From Podospora bellae-mahoneyi (Eukaryota > Ascomycota > Sordariomycetes > Sordariales > Podosporaceae): a stretch of 64,000 nucleotides of DNA. Below are positions 43,661 through 58,859 of this stretch, one piece after another. The DNA lies in contig NW_026946359.1 of NCBI RefSeq assembly GCF_035222275.1, forward strand, positions 6,820,001 through 6,884,000, in the 5' to 3' direction. Every line of letters starts with the position of its first letter. Within the stretch, counting starts at the first letter, position 1. Position numbers and translations under genes: made by a program. The notes beneath the pieces were generated by a model. That model did not search any database. It was not told where the DNA came from and worked only from the letters and a program-made list of their open reading frames with translations.

Positions 43661-45322
43661 ATGTCCCATCCCATTCGTCGCTCTAGCCTCGGTGGAATGT
43701 TGTTGCGTCGCAGCAAGAGCGCCGACTTGAAGAAGCAGCAGAAGCTGGCCCGGGAGCAGGAGCTCCAGCGCCAGCGCGATGCTGTTTCCAAGTCCCCGCC
43801 ACGCCTGCCGGTCTTGTACAATGGGGCCCCTGCGCCTCAGTTAGGTCTCGGTGGTGAGGCCCGCCCCGACTCGATCGCTATCGTTTCTGGCAGAGCCGGG
43901 TATGCTCCTGCTCCCTCGGCCGGCCCCCCCGCCGACGCCGCTGCTTTCGCTACTCCTGCCCCACGCCCTTCCGTGGAGCCAGCTCGCTCGAACTTCAGCA
44001 TCCCCCCTCCTCCTATTCCCAACGGTGGCTTCGACCCTTACGCTGGCGCGGGGAGCATGGCACATCGCGGTCGTTACAGTTATGCCAGCAGCGCCATGAG
44101 TACCATCAACAGCCCCAGAAGAGTCAGGAGGAGGAAAGATCCTACTCCTTTCAAGTAAGTCTCGCTTCCGCGTAAATCCCAGCTCGTCAGAGTCCAGCAA
44201 GATTAACCCGAGCTCCCTCGTAGCATTCTCGTCATTGGTACCTCCAATTCCGGCAAGTCATCGTTTCTCGAGTTCCTCAAGGCCGCACTTGCTCTCCCAG
44301 CCAAGAAGCGCTCCAAAAGCACCATCGAGCACGAAGAGATCCCCAAGCCACCGCCGTCCGGAAACTTCATTCCCCATTACTTGGAGACCGAAATCGACAA
44401 TGAGCGTATTGGTTTGACCCTGTGGGACTCGGAAGGGCTGGAGAAGAATGTGGTGGACTTGCAGCTCCGAGAGATGTCGGGCTTCCTCGAGAGCAAATTC
44501 GAGGAGACGTTTGCCGAGGAGATGAAGGTTGTGAGAGCCCCTGGTGTACAAGATACCCACATTCATGCCGTCTTCCTGGTCCTCGACCCGGCACGACTCG
44601 ACCGGAATGTCGCCGCGGCCAAGGCAGCCGGCGCCAACGGTCACGTCAGCGGCGGCAAGCATTTTCCCCATGCACGCATCTTGGGCAGCCTTGACGAGGA
44701 CCTCGATCTCCAGGTGCTCCGAACTCTTCAGGGCAAGACCGCTGTCATTCCAGTCATTGCCAAAGCCGACACCATCACAACCAAGCACATGAATGTGCTT
44801 AAGAGGTCGGTCTGGGACAGTCTCAAGAAAGCCAATCTCGATCCCCTGGAGGCTCTGGGCTTGGATGCCGATGACGACGAGTCAACTCCTGATTCGAGCA
44901 AGATTCTCGAGGAAGACGAGGATGAAGAAGAGCATCCATCATCGAACAGCGAGGCTGAGGGAAGCACGGACGGCCAAAACCTACCTATTCAGGGACAGAG
45001 CCTGTCTCCCAACTCCAAGAGGCTATCCAATGGCTCCGTCCGCCGAAGCAAGACAGAAGACACCCTAAAGGACGACGAAGTGCCCTTCTTCCCCATGTCG
45101 ATAATCAGTCCTGACATCTACGAACCCGAAGTGGTCGGACGCCAGTTCCCATGGGGCTTTGCCGACCCATACAATGAGGAACACTGCGACTTTGTTCGTC
45201 TGAAGGAGGCTGTGTTCAGCGAGTGGCGCGGCGAACTTCGCGAGCTCAGCAGGGAACAATGGTACGAGGGCTGGAGAACTAGTAGGCTCAAACAACGAGA
45301 CGGGGCGAAGCTTCGCAGATAG
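43661..45322 (+). CDS. aspE: AspE-class septin of filamentous fungi
   Basis: Exons 43661-44154 and 44224-45322 (69-bp intron) encode 530 residues starting MSHPIRRSSLGG. The N-terminal extension of about 160 residues is basic then Pro/Ala-rich and ends at RRVRRRKDPTPF, like the polybasic lipid-binding region before a septin GTPase domain. G1 is GTSNSGKSS at 170-178, the G3 position reads WDSEG (232-236) instead of DxxG with Pro, and G4 is the septin-specific AKAD at 344-347. The septin unique element region near the end has GRQFPWG, then CDFVRLKEAVFSEWRGELREL and WYEGWRTSRL. An acidic insert (EEDEDEEEHPSSNSEAEG, about 380-400) sits between G4 and that block, and no C-terminal coiled coil follows. 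These are features of the AspE group, which is absent from yeasts and supports septation and conidiation. Filament partners would be the core septins encoded elsewhere. Confidence 0.88.
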
Positions 45323-47294
<1,972 letters not shown>

Positions 47295-49311
47295 TCAGTA
47301 TCCGAGTTTTCGGGTGGGCTTGGCAACTTTCTTCTTCTTGGGAGCCTCCATCCTAGGATCGTCAAAGAAGCTGTTGTTGCCCTCGGGCGAGTGGTCAAAC
47401 AGCGACTCGTCTTGCTCTGCAAACTGTGGATGCCAGCCATTTGACGGGCAAGCCGACCTTCCAGAATCCCGATACTTCAGGAGAGCATCATAGGTCCTGT
47501 CCAACAGAGGCTTCGCATACTCATTGCTGTCCATCTTTGTGGTGTCTTCATTGTCGAGCTTGCGAGAAACAGCTGTGTCGATGGCGTTCCGGCGTCGCTC
47601 ACGCTCAGCACCGATGGCTCCAATTGGTCTCTGCACGGGGCGATTCGTTGGATCATGTATCTGCTGGTCCTGTTTGTCCAACTGATTTTGTGTCTGCTTT
47701 TGCGCTCCTTGGTCCAAAGGGGAAATTTTTGAAGGCACCGCCGGACGAGGGGTGTACTGCCCATCATAGTTGGACGGGAAGCCTGCTGGAAAGTACTCCA
47801 TTGCCTTTTCGGGAGGAAGAGTATCGTGCACAGGGCCTTTTTTTGGGTCCTGGTCACTTGGTCGAAATGGGGTGCTCGAAGAAGATCGCCGCAAGTCGGG
47901 GGAGGCGCGCGACTGCTGGGCAGTTGAACCGTAATTCCCAGACAAATTGTGCTGAAGCAGCTGGCTCGGATGCTCTGCATCATGCCCCCTGATGTCTCCA
48001 TCACGGAGAGCCATGTAGTTGACGCCAGCCTGAAAAGGCTGTCTGATGATGGAAGATTTAGTCTGGTGCCCGATTGGAAAGAGGGGACGGGCCGCGGAAG
48101 TTTCGTTTTGGCTTTCCAAACGGCCGATACGCGCAGAAGAGGTTGTTGGATCAAAACCATTCCGCTTGAACTGGCGCACGCCTGGAGGCCCTGCCGTCAG
48201 TGGCCGAGGGGGTCCGGATGAAGCAGTGGAAGGAAGACCAGCAGGGTTGACTGTGGACCTATCTCTTCCAAATCCAATGTCAGACGTGGTAGAAGATAGA
48301 GGAGACGGAATCTCAGAACGACTGAGCAAAATGTTAGCTGGTCGAGCTCTCGCAAGTGCTTTTTGAGCAGCCTTCTGCATTGGATTGGGATAGGATGCAA
48401 GATTGGTGAGACTCTTGACCGTCATCTTTGACGATATTAGGGTGTCCTTGGATGCAACACCATCCTCATCGTCCAATACCGAAGGAGCTGTAGGAGGAAG
48501 AGGAGGAGCTGTAGGAGGAGGAGGAGGAGGAGGAGAAGGAGGAGGAGGAGGAGGAAGATTTTCTGACCGAAATTGAGGAGGCATCGTCATAGCGAGGTAC
48601 TCCTGTTCGTTGATGGGGCTGAGGGCACGATCGTAATTCTGCTGGAGAGGCGTATACTGCTTCAGCACGGCGGCCGTAGTAGGCGGAGACGGAGGTGAGT
48701 TCTCCAGAAGGGCCCTCAAGGGATCTGTGAAGTCGAACGGGTCTCCTAAAGGGGACTCCGGAGGTTGGGGGAATCTCCTAGTTCTTGGCCGTCTGGTGGG
48801 CGCCTGAATGGGGGCTGCTGCGCTGGGGTTGTAAATGGAACCCACCGTGGTGTAGGTTGGTTGCTTCTTGGCTTCCACGTCTGCAGCTGCGGTCATGGAG
48901 ATCTTGGAACACGATGAAGCTACATCCATTGAGACGGTGAGTAATCTTGGCAATCAAGCTGCAGAAAAGCGGATGCAGAGCGAGAGGGTGTGAATGTGAT
49001 GGGTGATGAACGAGCTCGAAGGCGGATCAGATGTGGTTTCGAGAGCACCAGTTTCAAATCGAACGAATGTCTTTTTCTCTCGGGGGATGAAATAATTATC
49101 GAAGTGCACGGAAGAGTCGAAGACTGAAGATTGATGTGTGGGAATTGAGATTGGGGAGTGAGAGGGTGACGCGTGGATAAGTGCTGGTGACGAGATGGCA
49201 AGGAGAAGAATGGAGGTTGGACATACCGCTGCCACGGGGCCTGTAGGTGAACCCTCTGTTGCTACCTCCTGCAAAAGAATTCATCGAGTTGTAGGCCTGG
49301 TCTCGGAACAT
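47295..49311 (-). CDS. Disordered proline-rich protein of unknown function
   Basis: Proposed exons 49311-49227 and 48919-47295 give 569 residues. Exon 1 (MFRDQAYNSMNSFAGGSNRG, to the RPRGS block) joins the long frame in phase through a 307-bp intron with donor GTATGT and acceptor GTAG. An alternative is that the protein starts inside exon 2 at MTAAADVEAKKQPTYTT (48893). Conserved-looking parts are QPTYTTVGSIYNP at the N-terminal side, FDFTDPLRALLE, a proline run (PPPPPPSPPPPPPP, about 145-160), MTVKSLTNLASYPNPMQKAAQKALARAR, and a C-terminal block LLDRTYDALLKYRDSGRSACPSNGWHPQF before a basic end (APKKKKVAKPTRKLGY). Polyproline could bind profilin or SH3/WW domains. I do not recognise the family. 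A neighbouring disordered gene on the same strand shows no obvious relation. Confidence 0.72.
48498..48562. repeat. GGA/GAGGAG repeat encoding polyproline (minus strand)
   Basis: A trinucleotide-rich tract reads as a run of Pro codons with single Ser interruption in the gene at 47295-49311. It is purine-rich on the plus strand and probably length-variable. Confidence 0.8.
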
Positions 49312-50411
49312 GTTTTCTCTTTCGCTGGCAAAAGCGAGGCAGCTGCTCTTTCCGGCAGGTGAGGTGGTGGGAACGGTGAAGGGGCTGTTGGAAGGCGCGC
49401 GGTGTCGTGGAGCTCCACGAAAGATTCGCACGATTTGCCGTCCGAAAGGTAGTGGCGGAAACGGCGCCGGCTCTTGAAAACTGGAACCGTTGTCCTGTGT
49501 GGCTTGACCTTCAAGCAGAGCAGCGCTTTCCACAACAGTCCGGGGGGCGCTGGGAGTTGGAAGAAGGTGGCCGGCGGAGCTGCTGGAGAGTCTCTCCTGC
49601 CTGGGCTTGGGTTGCTCTTTCCCGGGCTGGCGGGATTTTACTTTCCACACCGGTCACGATCTCAAGGTTCAGACGAAAGGGGAAGGAAGGTGTATCGCAA
49701 CATGTGGCAGCCTGCGACTTCTGACAGTCACGCTCTTTCCCGATCGCAATATACTAGGCACGTGAGACTTTAGGAACCTTCAGGATCACGACATCACTTT
49801 TGGAACTCCGCAATGAGAAAATGGATAAGGTAGATTCGGATATGGCTAGCCTTCTGGAGTCTTTGGCAAGAGCCGCTCATTTCGACTTCCGCAGAGAAAG
49901 TGAGAACAGCCCCAAGAGATATCAGCGAAAGCTCCGACATTATCCACACCCCTTCAACGGTTTGGCCATCTGAATTTATTCTCCCCCACCAATCGTTCAA
50001 GCACGAGTACCGAGTGACTACCATTATTCATTATTCAAGACTCGCGGGTAAGAGGTGGTCACTTCATGGATGGCAGAAGAGTATCAAGGCACACCAACGG
50101 TGAGAAAATTCCTACTTCGCCCGCAATGTTTTGGCCAGCGGTAAAGACCTTCGATCGCAGTACTGAAGAGACAAAAGCACAACGCACACAGCAGCAAAGC
50201 CCGTATACAGAAGCAAAAAAAAAAAAAAAAACAGTTCATGTCCCATGATACCATACATAGTCATTCCCGCACGTGAGAGCGCAATCCCAATTCCATACCC
50301 AGAACACAGATATCCCGTCATGAAGCCCGTCGTTATTATCTCCGTATCTTGATCCCCCCATATGTCCTGGACTTCCTTCTCTCCAATAACCCTAATCCCC
50401 ATCACAACCTA
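49312..50411. other. 1.1-kb tandem intergenic region
   Basis: This is the promoter of the 47295-49311 gene and the 3' flank of the gene ending at 50412. The minus frame at 49312-49650 lacks an upstream ATG and is probably leader. One 50-codon frame with coding-like composition lies at 49821-49973 (+). An A-run lies at 50216-50231. Confidence 0.45.
49821..49973 (+). CDS. Possible small ORF of 50 codons (weak)
   Basis: The frame reads MDKVDSDMASLLESLARAAH and continues with mixed charged residues to QRKLRHYPHPFNGLAI, then stops. Its composition is less skewed than the surrounding shadow frames. It has no recognised homolog and no clear promoter, and could equally be chance or an exon piece. 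Confidence 0.15.
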   Translation: MDKVDSDMASLLESLARAAHFDFRRESENSPKRYQRKLRHYPHPFNGLAI

Positions 50412-53384
50412 CTACTGCTCATCCTCCTCCTCGATAACCCCCGGCGTAGCCCTCTCCCGTCTCCTCTTCGGCCTCCTCATCCGATTGCTGCTGATCTGAC
50501 TGGCCGAATCATCTGGCGCCAGCTCGCTCATCTCATCAGCCCCCCACTCGCTATCCGCCCCATCGACGCTCTCGTCATCCGCCCACCCAGGCCGATCATA
50601 CACCCCGCTCGACCCGGACAGTGGCAGGACGTCAATCCCCCTCATCCCCAGACCTCCCCGTCGCTGCTGCAAGCTCATGCTGAGCGCCGCGCCCCTTCTC
50701 CTCAGCGCATCCCTGACACCCATAGCCTGCTCGTGGAGCTTCTCGAATGCGTCCTCGAGCGCTTCCATTCCGTTGAAGATCTCCCTTTCCAGTTCCGCTA
50801 GACACGCAATCTCGGTTTCTTCGTCATGAGTGATGGATGCTCTGTTGGAGGGATAAGAAGACGACGCAGCCGAAACACCGCTGATGAAGGAAGCTGGCGT
50901 CGGGCCGCGGGAGAAGCCGCCAAAGGGAGTGGCATTCCTTGACATTGGCCCGCCAATCCCGCCGAAAGGGGTAGTCGTTCTGGACATGCCGCCGCGAACA
51001 CCCGGGCTCATCAGGCGGGAGGGCATGTTGCTCGCTGGTGTCGTTAGGCGAGAAGGGCCTTCGCCAAAGGGGATACCGTCATCCTCGGCGCCAGACCACA
51101 AGAACCCATCAAATCGTCCCGAGATCAGAATCTCCCACTCCGAGGAGGTGATTTCCGAAATGGTCACCAAGAGATCGTGCCAGCAGCCTGGGTTGCGGAC
51201 GAGGTATACCGCTGCCTCGGCGTCACGCGGGGCCACCGGGAGACGGTAAAGTCTCTGAAGAGACAAGCCAGCCTTGACAACAAAATCATTTCTTGACTTG
51301 CGCGCCGGTGTCGGCGCACGGTTCGCGGGTTGAAGCTCCCTAGAGCCAGTAAGGAAGGCGTTGAAGTAGGGCCTTTCATCCGTGTCTAGGTTGGTGAGAA
51401 TCGCAAAACTCAAGGTCTCATCATCGACTTCGGTCGGGGGAGGGGCGGGCGTCTTTTCGCAATTGACCATCCACTTATCAACCGCCATCTTGACCCGTTG
51501 CGTCTGGCGCAGGTAATGCTCTCTGAACTCCTCGGCAATGTCGGGGTCCATCTTTACCGGCGACGACGGACGAGGGGGGACGTCAGCCAATTCTTCCACG
51601 GCCTTGCCCGCAAGCATCGAAAAGTCAAAGGGTGGCCACGGCGGTAGCTCAACCCGTCCACTGACACGCTCGAGCACCTCTCCCCAGCCGAGCCCTCTGT
51701 TGACCTCATCAGACCTCTCGCACATGACGCAGTTGCATCCATGCGGAGGCAGATCCCTGTTGAAAACATTCTCCAGCCGGTCCAACAGGCGACGGGCCAC
51801 TGTTCTGTGTCCCGTGGCGACAGCGACCGAGCCATTGCCGTTGATTACCGTCTGGTACTGGTTGAGGAGGTTGAAGAACGGCGCGAAGAGCGTCTCGGCA
51901 CCTTGAAGGGGTGGGTTGGAGGGTCGCGTGCCATTTTGCCGTGGCAGTACCGAAAGAAACTGCCTTGGTACTGGCTGCGGGAGACCACCATTCTGCATGA
52001 GATAGTCAACCCTCGGAACATCCTGAGGATCGATAGACGCCGGCGGTGGAGGCGGGGGAGGGGGTGGAGGAACGGCGCCGGTGGGATGTATCGCCGGAGT
52101 CGCCGAAGGGGTAGGCAGATCGGAGGTGCTGTAGTGGTTATTGTCATGAACATCAGAGGTGGCATAGTGGTTGACGTCAGAAGTAGCATAATGATCCTTC
52201 TCGCCGGGCAACACGGGTGGTGGCGGCGGAGGAAAGTTCTGTGTATGCAATGGGGTCTTGGGAGAAGAATCAACCGCAGACTCGGGGGATGAGTCGGTCT
52301 CAACCCGAGGCCTGGTCGATTGAGTTCGTCTAGGGAGGACTTGTGTGGCATCCGAATCCACAGTCGAAGGATTCGTGATTTCTGAACCCTCCATCTTGGA
52401 CTGTCTTGTAGACGGAGCTGCTCGCAACACGAATGTGGCCTGGCTGGAAGCCCTCGACAGCTTCGACTTTGACTCGTGCTTCGAAGCCGCTCTCGACACA
52501 TACGAGTTTCTCGACCCTGGCCTGTCATTTTCCTGCTGCGAAGATGGAGTGCCGGACCTCTTCTTTGGGTCTGACAGGTCTGTCTCGGGCGGTGAAGGGG
52601 GTCTATCGTCCTGACGCGACTGTTGTCTGGTCGACTTTTGTCGGGTAATCCCAGGCGAGTTTGTTGACTTGGACCGCTTCATCTCGCTGCTACCGAGATC
52701 GGTGGGCTCGGGAGTGGGGGGGTCCGTCCGTCTAGCCGGAGTCGAGACATCCTCTTTGCTGTACAGAGCCTCCTTGCTGTAATTCTTGTTGACTGAAGGG
52801 TACGGAAAGCTCACCCGCTCACCCAACCCTCTCGCCAACTCGGGCACCAGCTCAGTCATTGAGCCGGCAGCCGCCGACTTGCTACCGGGCTCGTCCTTGT
52901 CCATATCTCCTCTTGACCGGCGCTGACGGTGGGAATGCGATCGCGAAGTGTAAAGCAAGCCCTCGCTGTCGGTGGGCCTCTTGGAGGATCTCGTCGAGTG
53001 GTGCCGGCGGTGCGTCGACGACGAGAGCGACGAATCCTTGTCCTCTCTGTACCGATCCCTTTCGCCGTCCCGATCTCTGTCCCTCTCCCTCTCCCTCTCC
53101 CTCTCCCTCTCCCTCTCCCTCTCCCTCTCCCGGTCTCTATCCCGCTCCTTATCTCTGTATCTCGACTTGTCCCTCGGCGCCCTCTCCCAATCTACATCCC
53201 TTTCTCTGTCGCGCTCGCGGTAGTCTCGATCTCGGTCACGGTCTCTGTCTCGATCTCTGTCTCGATCTCGGTCCTTTCGCTCCGAAGTCGTCCTGGAGGA
53301 TCTATGTCTCTTCACCGAGTCACGCGATACAGGCTCTTCAGTTGCGACGGAGCCGTCGCCTTCCCAGTCTTTAGTGGATGGCAT
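50412..53384 (-). CDS. RD/RE-repeat disordered protein with a conserved helical middle domain, unknown function
   Basis: A single exon encodes 990 residues starting MPSTKDWEGDGSVATEE. Residues about 30-110 are alternating Arg-Asp and Arg-Glu dipeptides, like the RD/RE domains of nuclear RNA-processing proteins. A Ser/Thr/Pro-rich part (110-480) contains NHYATSDV-type repeats and a polyproline run (PPPPPPPPPP near 450). The conserved domain lies at about 490-800: FAPFFNLLNQYQTVI, VARRLLDRLENVFNRDLPPHGCNCVMC, WPPFDFSMLAGKAVEEL, EEFREHYLRQTQRVKMAVDKWM, DERPYFNAFLTGSREL and FVVKAGLSLQRLYRLPVAP. A helical region EETEIACLAELEREIFNGM follows, and the tail ends in basic-acidic RRPKRRRERATPGVIEEEDE. 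I recognise it as a conserved filamentous-fungal protein but assign no function. The charged N-terminus and nuclear-localisation-like tail suggest a nuclear location (inference). Confidence 0.8.
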   Translation of the reverse strand: MPSTKDWEGDGSVATEEPVSRDSVKRHRSSRTTSERKDRDRDRDRDRDRDRDRDYRERDRERDVDWERAPRDKSRYRDKERDRDRERERERERERERERERDRDRDGERDRYREDKDSSLSSSTHRRHHSTRSSKRPTDSEGLLYTSRSHSHRQRRSRGDMDKDEPGSKSAAAGSMTELVPELARGLGERVSFPYPSVNKNYSKEALYSKEDVSTPARRTDPPTPEPTDLGSSEMKRSKSTNSPGITRQKSTRQQSRQDDRPPSPPETDLSDPKKRSGTPSSQQENDRPGSRNSYVSRAASKHESKSKLSRASSQATFVLRAAPSTRQSKMEGSEITNPSTVDSDATQVLPRRTQSTRPRVETDSSPESAVDSSPKTPLHTQNFPPPPPPVLPGEKDHYATSDVNHYATSDVHDNNHYSTSDLPTPSATPAIHPTGAVPPPPPPPPPPASIDPQDVPRVDYLMQNGGLPQPVPRQFLSVLPRQNGTRPSNPPLQGAETLFAPFFNLLNQYQTVINGNGSVAVATGHRTVARRLLDRLENVFNRDLPPHGCNCVMCERSDEVNRGLGWGEVLERVSGRVELPPWPPFDFSMLAGKAVEELADVPPRPSSPVKMDPDIAEEFREHYLRQTQRVKMAVDKWMVNCEKTPAPPPTEVDDETLSFAILTNLDTDERPYFNAFLTGSRELQPANRAPTPARKSRNDFVVKAGLSLQRLYRLPVAPRDAEAAVYLVRNPGCWHDLLVTISEITSSEWEILISGRFDGFLWSGAEDDGIPFGEGPSRLTTPASNMPSRLMSPGVRGGMSRTTTPFGGIGGPMSRNATPFGGFSRGPTPASFISGVSAASSSYPSNRASITHDEETEIACLAELEREIFNGMEALEDAFEKLHEQAMGVRDALRRRGAALSMSLQQRRGGLGMRGIDVLPLSGSSGVYDRPGWADDESVDGADSEWGADEMSELAPDDSASQISSNRMRRPKRRRERATPGVIEEEDEQ
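53080..53131. repeat. CTCTCC hexamer repeat encoding Arg-Glu dipeptides (minus strand)
   Basis: About eight perfect hexamer units lie in the coding region of the preceding gene and encode the RERERE run. A related, more degenerate RD-coding stretch lies at 53218-53276. The perfect units suggest recent slippage expansion. Confidence 0.85.
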
Positions 53385-53720
53385 TTTGAACCATGACAGA
53401 TTTTACAGCCCAAACAGCCCGCCCTGAGCCAGCGGGAGGCTGCGGCTGCAATACTAGGGGGGGGGGGTTAATCCGTGGTGGTGGAGGGTTGCAATCTGCA
53501 CGACAGGACTTCCGCACAGTGTCGGGTGTCGGTTGCGGGAGTAGTAGAGGCAAGGTGATACTCGGCACCTCCTCGAGGACGTCGTGGGAGGGTGTCGTGG
53601 TTGGTTGCGGCGCAGATACGGTCCGCAGGAAGCAGGGCGCCGCGGCGGCTGCGGCTGTGGTGCTTGATTTGAACTCTTTGGTCGTCAGGCCCAGTTCAAC
53701 CAACCGGTGTTTCGATCGGT

Positions 53721-53755
53721 GTGCGGTGCGGTGCGGTGCGGTGCGGTGCGGTGCG
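53721..53755. repeat. (GTGCG)7 pentanucleotide array
   Basis: Seven perfect GTGCG units lie about 340 bp upstream of the RD/RE gene start, inside its probable promoter or leader. The array is CpG-rich and likely polymorphic. Confidence 0.9.
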
Positions 53756-54986
53756 ACTTGCAAGATGGGTGAAAGTTGCGGTGGTGGTATTTTTCCCCTG
53801 TTGACGTCGAAGCGAGAGAATGAGAAAGAGAGTACAAAGCCGTGAGACCTTCTTTTGCAGAAACGACAGGACTCAACTCAGACCAAACCTGGCGTGCAGT
53901 TCCAGGTAGAGAGAATCACGCCCAAGCGATTCGATTTTCCAGTGCTCCCCGAGAAAGGCACACGCAGGGCCATTGGATGCTCGATGCTGCCCACGTTGTG
54001 ATTCGATAGCGTCCTGGACAGTACGCGCACGGTGTTGTTTCTGGCAAGGTTGGGCTTCGACCAGCGCATCGAGTTCAAATGGCAGGGCAGTGGAGAAGAA
54101 GGCAGCAGCACCCATCAGATGACATCACAGTGTGTCTAGCCCCGTCACTCGGCGAATTTCCACGGTGTGATGTGTCTGGCTGCGGGGACTTTGTTGCAAC
54201 GTTCAAAATCCACCTTCACCACCATCAACACTTTCCATGTCTTTTTTGATATTGGAAATGTATGCTCCCGAACACAGCATGAAGCGCACAGCATGTGATC
54301 ATCACGGACTACGTCTCACAGTCACTGTGCCCCTGTTCTCAGCAGCAGCAGCAGCAAACAATCTGGCCTTCTCGAGAGCACACTGACCTCATCCAAAAGA
54401 TCGGTGAGAGAAGTGTCTCCGCCCACCAACCACCTTTTTCCCATTTATTACCCACCCGTCTCCATCTGTAGCTATTCTGAGACAGAGTTCGCAAGACTCT
54501 TGTTTTCGAAGTCAAGAACCCCGTGTTGGAATGCAATGGTGAAGCTAAGAATAACTTCCATCGGTGCATTCTCCAAGCATTATCGCTCCTCCCGCATTGG
54601 CAGGAAACCCAATGACACTGCTGACAAAAAGAATAGCCGCCAGCTGGATAGACAATCACATAAGTCACACCTATCCATCCCGCATCACCAGACACACAGT
54701 TGTGAGGTGTTGAGTCATATTTGATCCTCTTCGCAGCTGTAAACTCGTTTGTAACAGCCAAGAGACTTTGAACTATTTCATAGCTCAAGTTCCGGGCATC
54801 ACAGATATTCATCCATTCAGTAATTAACTGTCTTGAGGCCACAACCCTAACCCAGCACCTCAAAACATCTTCCACATTCACCGAGACTCTCAACCAGTTG
54901 TGTTGTGGTATTGTTCATCATTTGTCCCTATATTCCCTACATAACCCTTTTACCTTCCCTCAACCCTTTCAAAAACACAGAAACCT

Positions 54987-55034
54987 GAAAAAAAAAAATG
55001 TAAAAAAAAAAAATAAAAAAAAAAATAAAAAAAC
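54987..55034. repeat. A-rich tract downstream of ATP sulfurylase
   Basis: A9-12 runs are separated by TGT or T. On the minus (coding) strand this is a T-rich element about 55-100 bp after the stop codon, in the position of a 3'-UTR/termination region. Confidence 0.8.
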
Positions 55035-55086
55035 AAACCATCTATTCATGACACATTTCGCTCTTCCCCCGTTACTCGACCCATTT

Positions 55087-58859
<3,773 letters not shown>

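Larger units (their letters stand above)
53385..55086. other. 1.7-kb tandem intergenic region
   Basis: This is the promoter/leader of the RD/RE gene (minus strand, 53385 to roughly 54000) and the 3' flank of ATP sulfurylase. It contains a G run at 53459-53468, a GTGCG pentamer array and an A-rich tract at 54987-55034. The minus frame at 54339-54893 has no ATG start and no family match. No gene is supported. Confidence 0.5.

Noticed and set aside
49312-49650. N-terminal extension of the proline-rich protein
   Set aside because: The open frame lacks an ATG and begins at GTG; MFRDQAYNS at 49311 has a better start context.
53873-54115. 80-residue minus-strand frame
   Set aside because: It looks mildly protein-like but has no recognised family, and a second, overlapping frame looks equally plausible, so it is probably chance.
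54339-54893. 184-residue minus-strand frame
   Set aside because: It starts at TTG, is rich in Trp/Cys without order, ends in a poly-Cys run from a CAG repeat, and matches no family.
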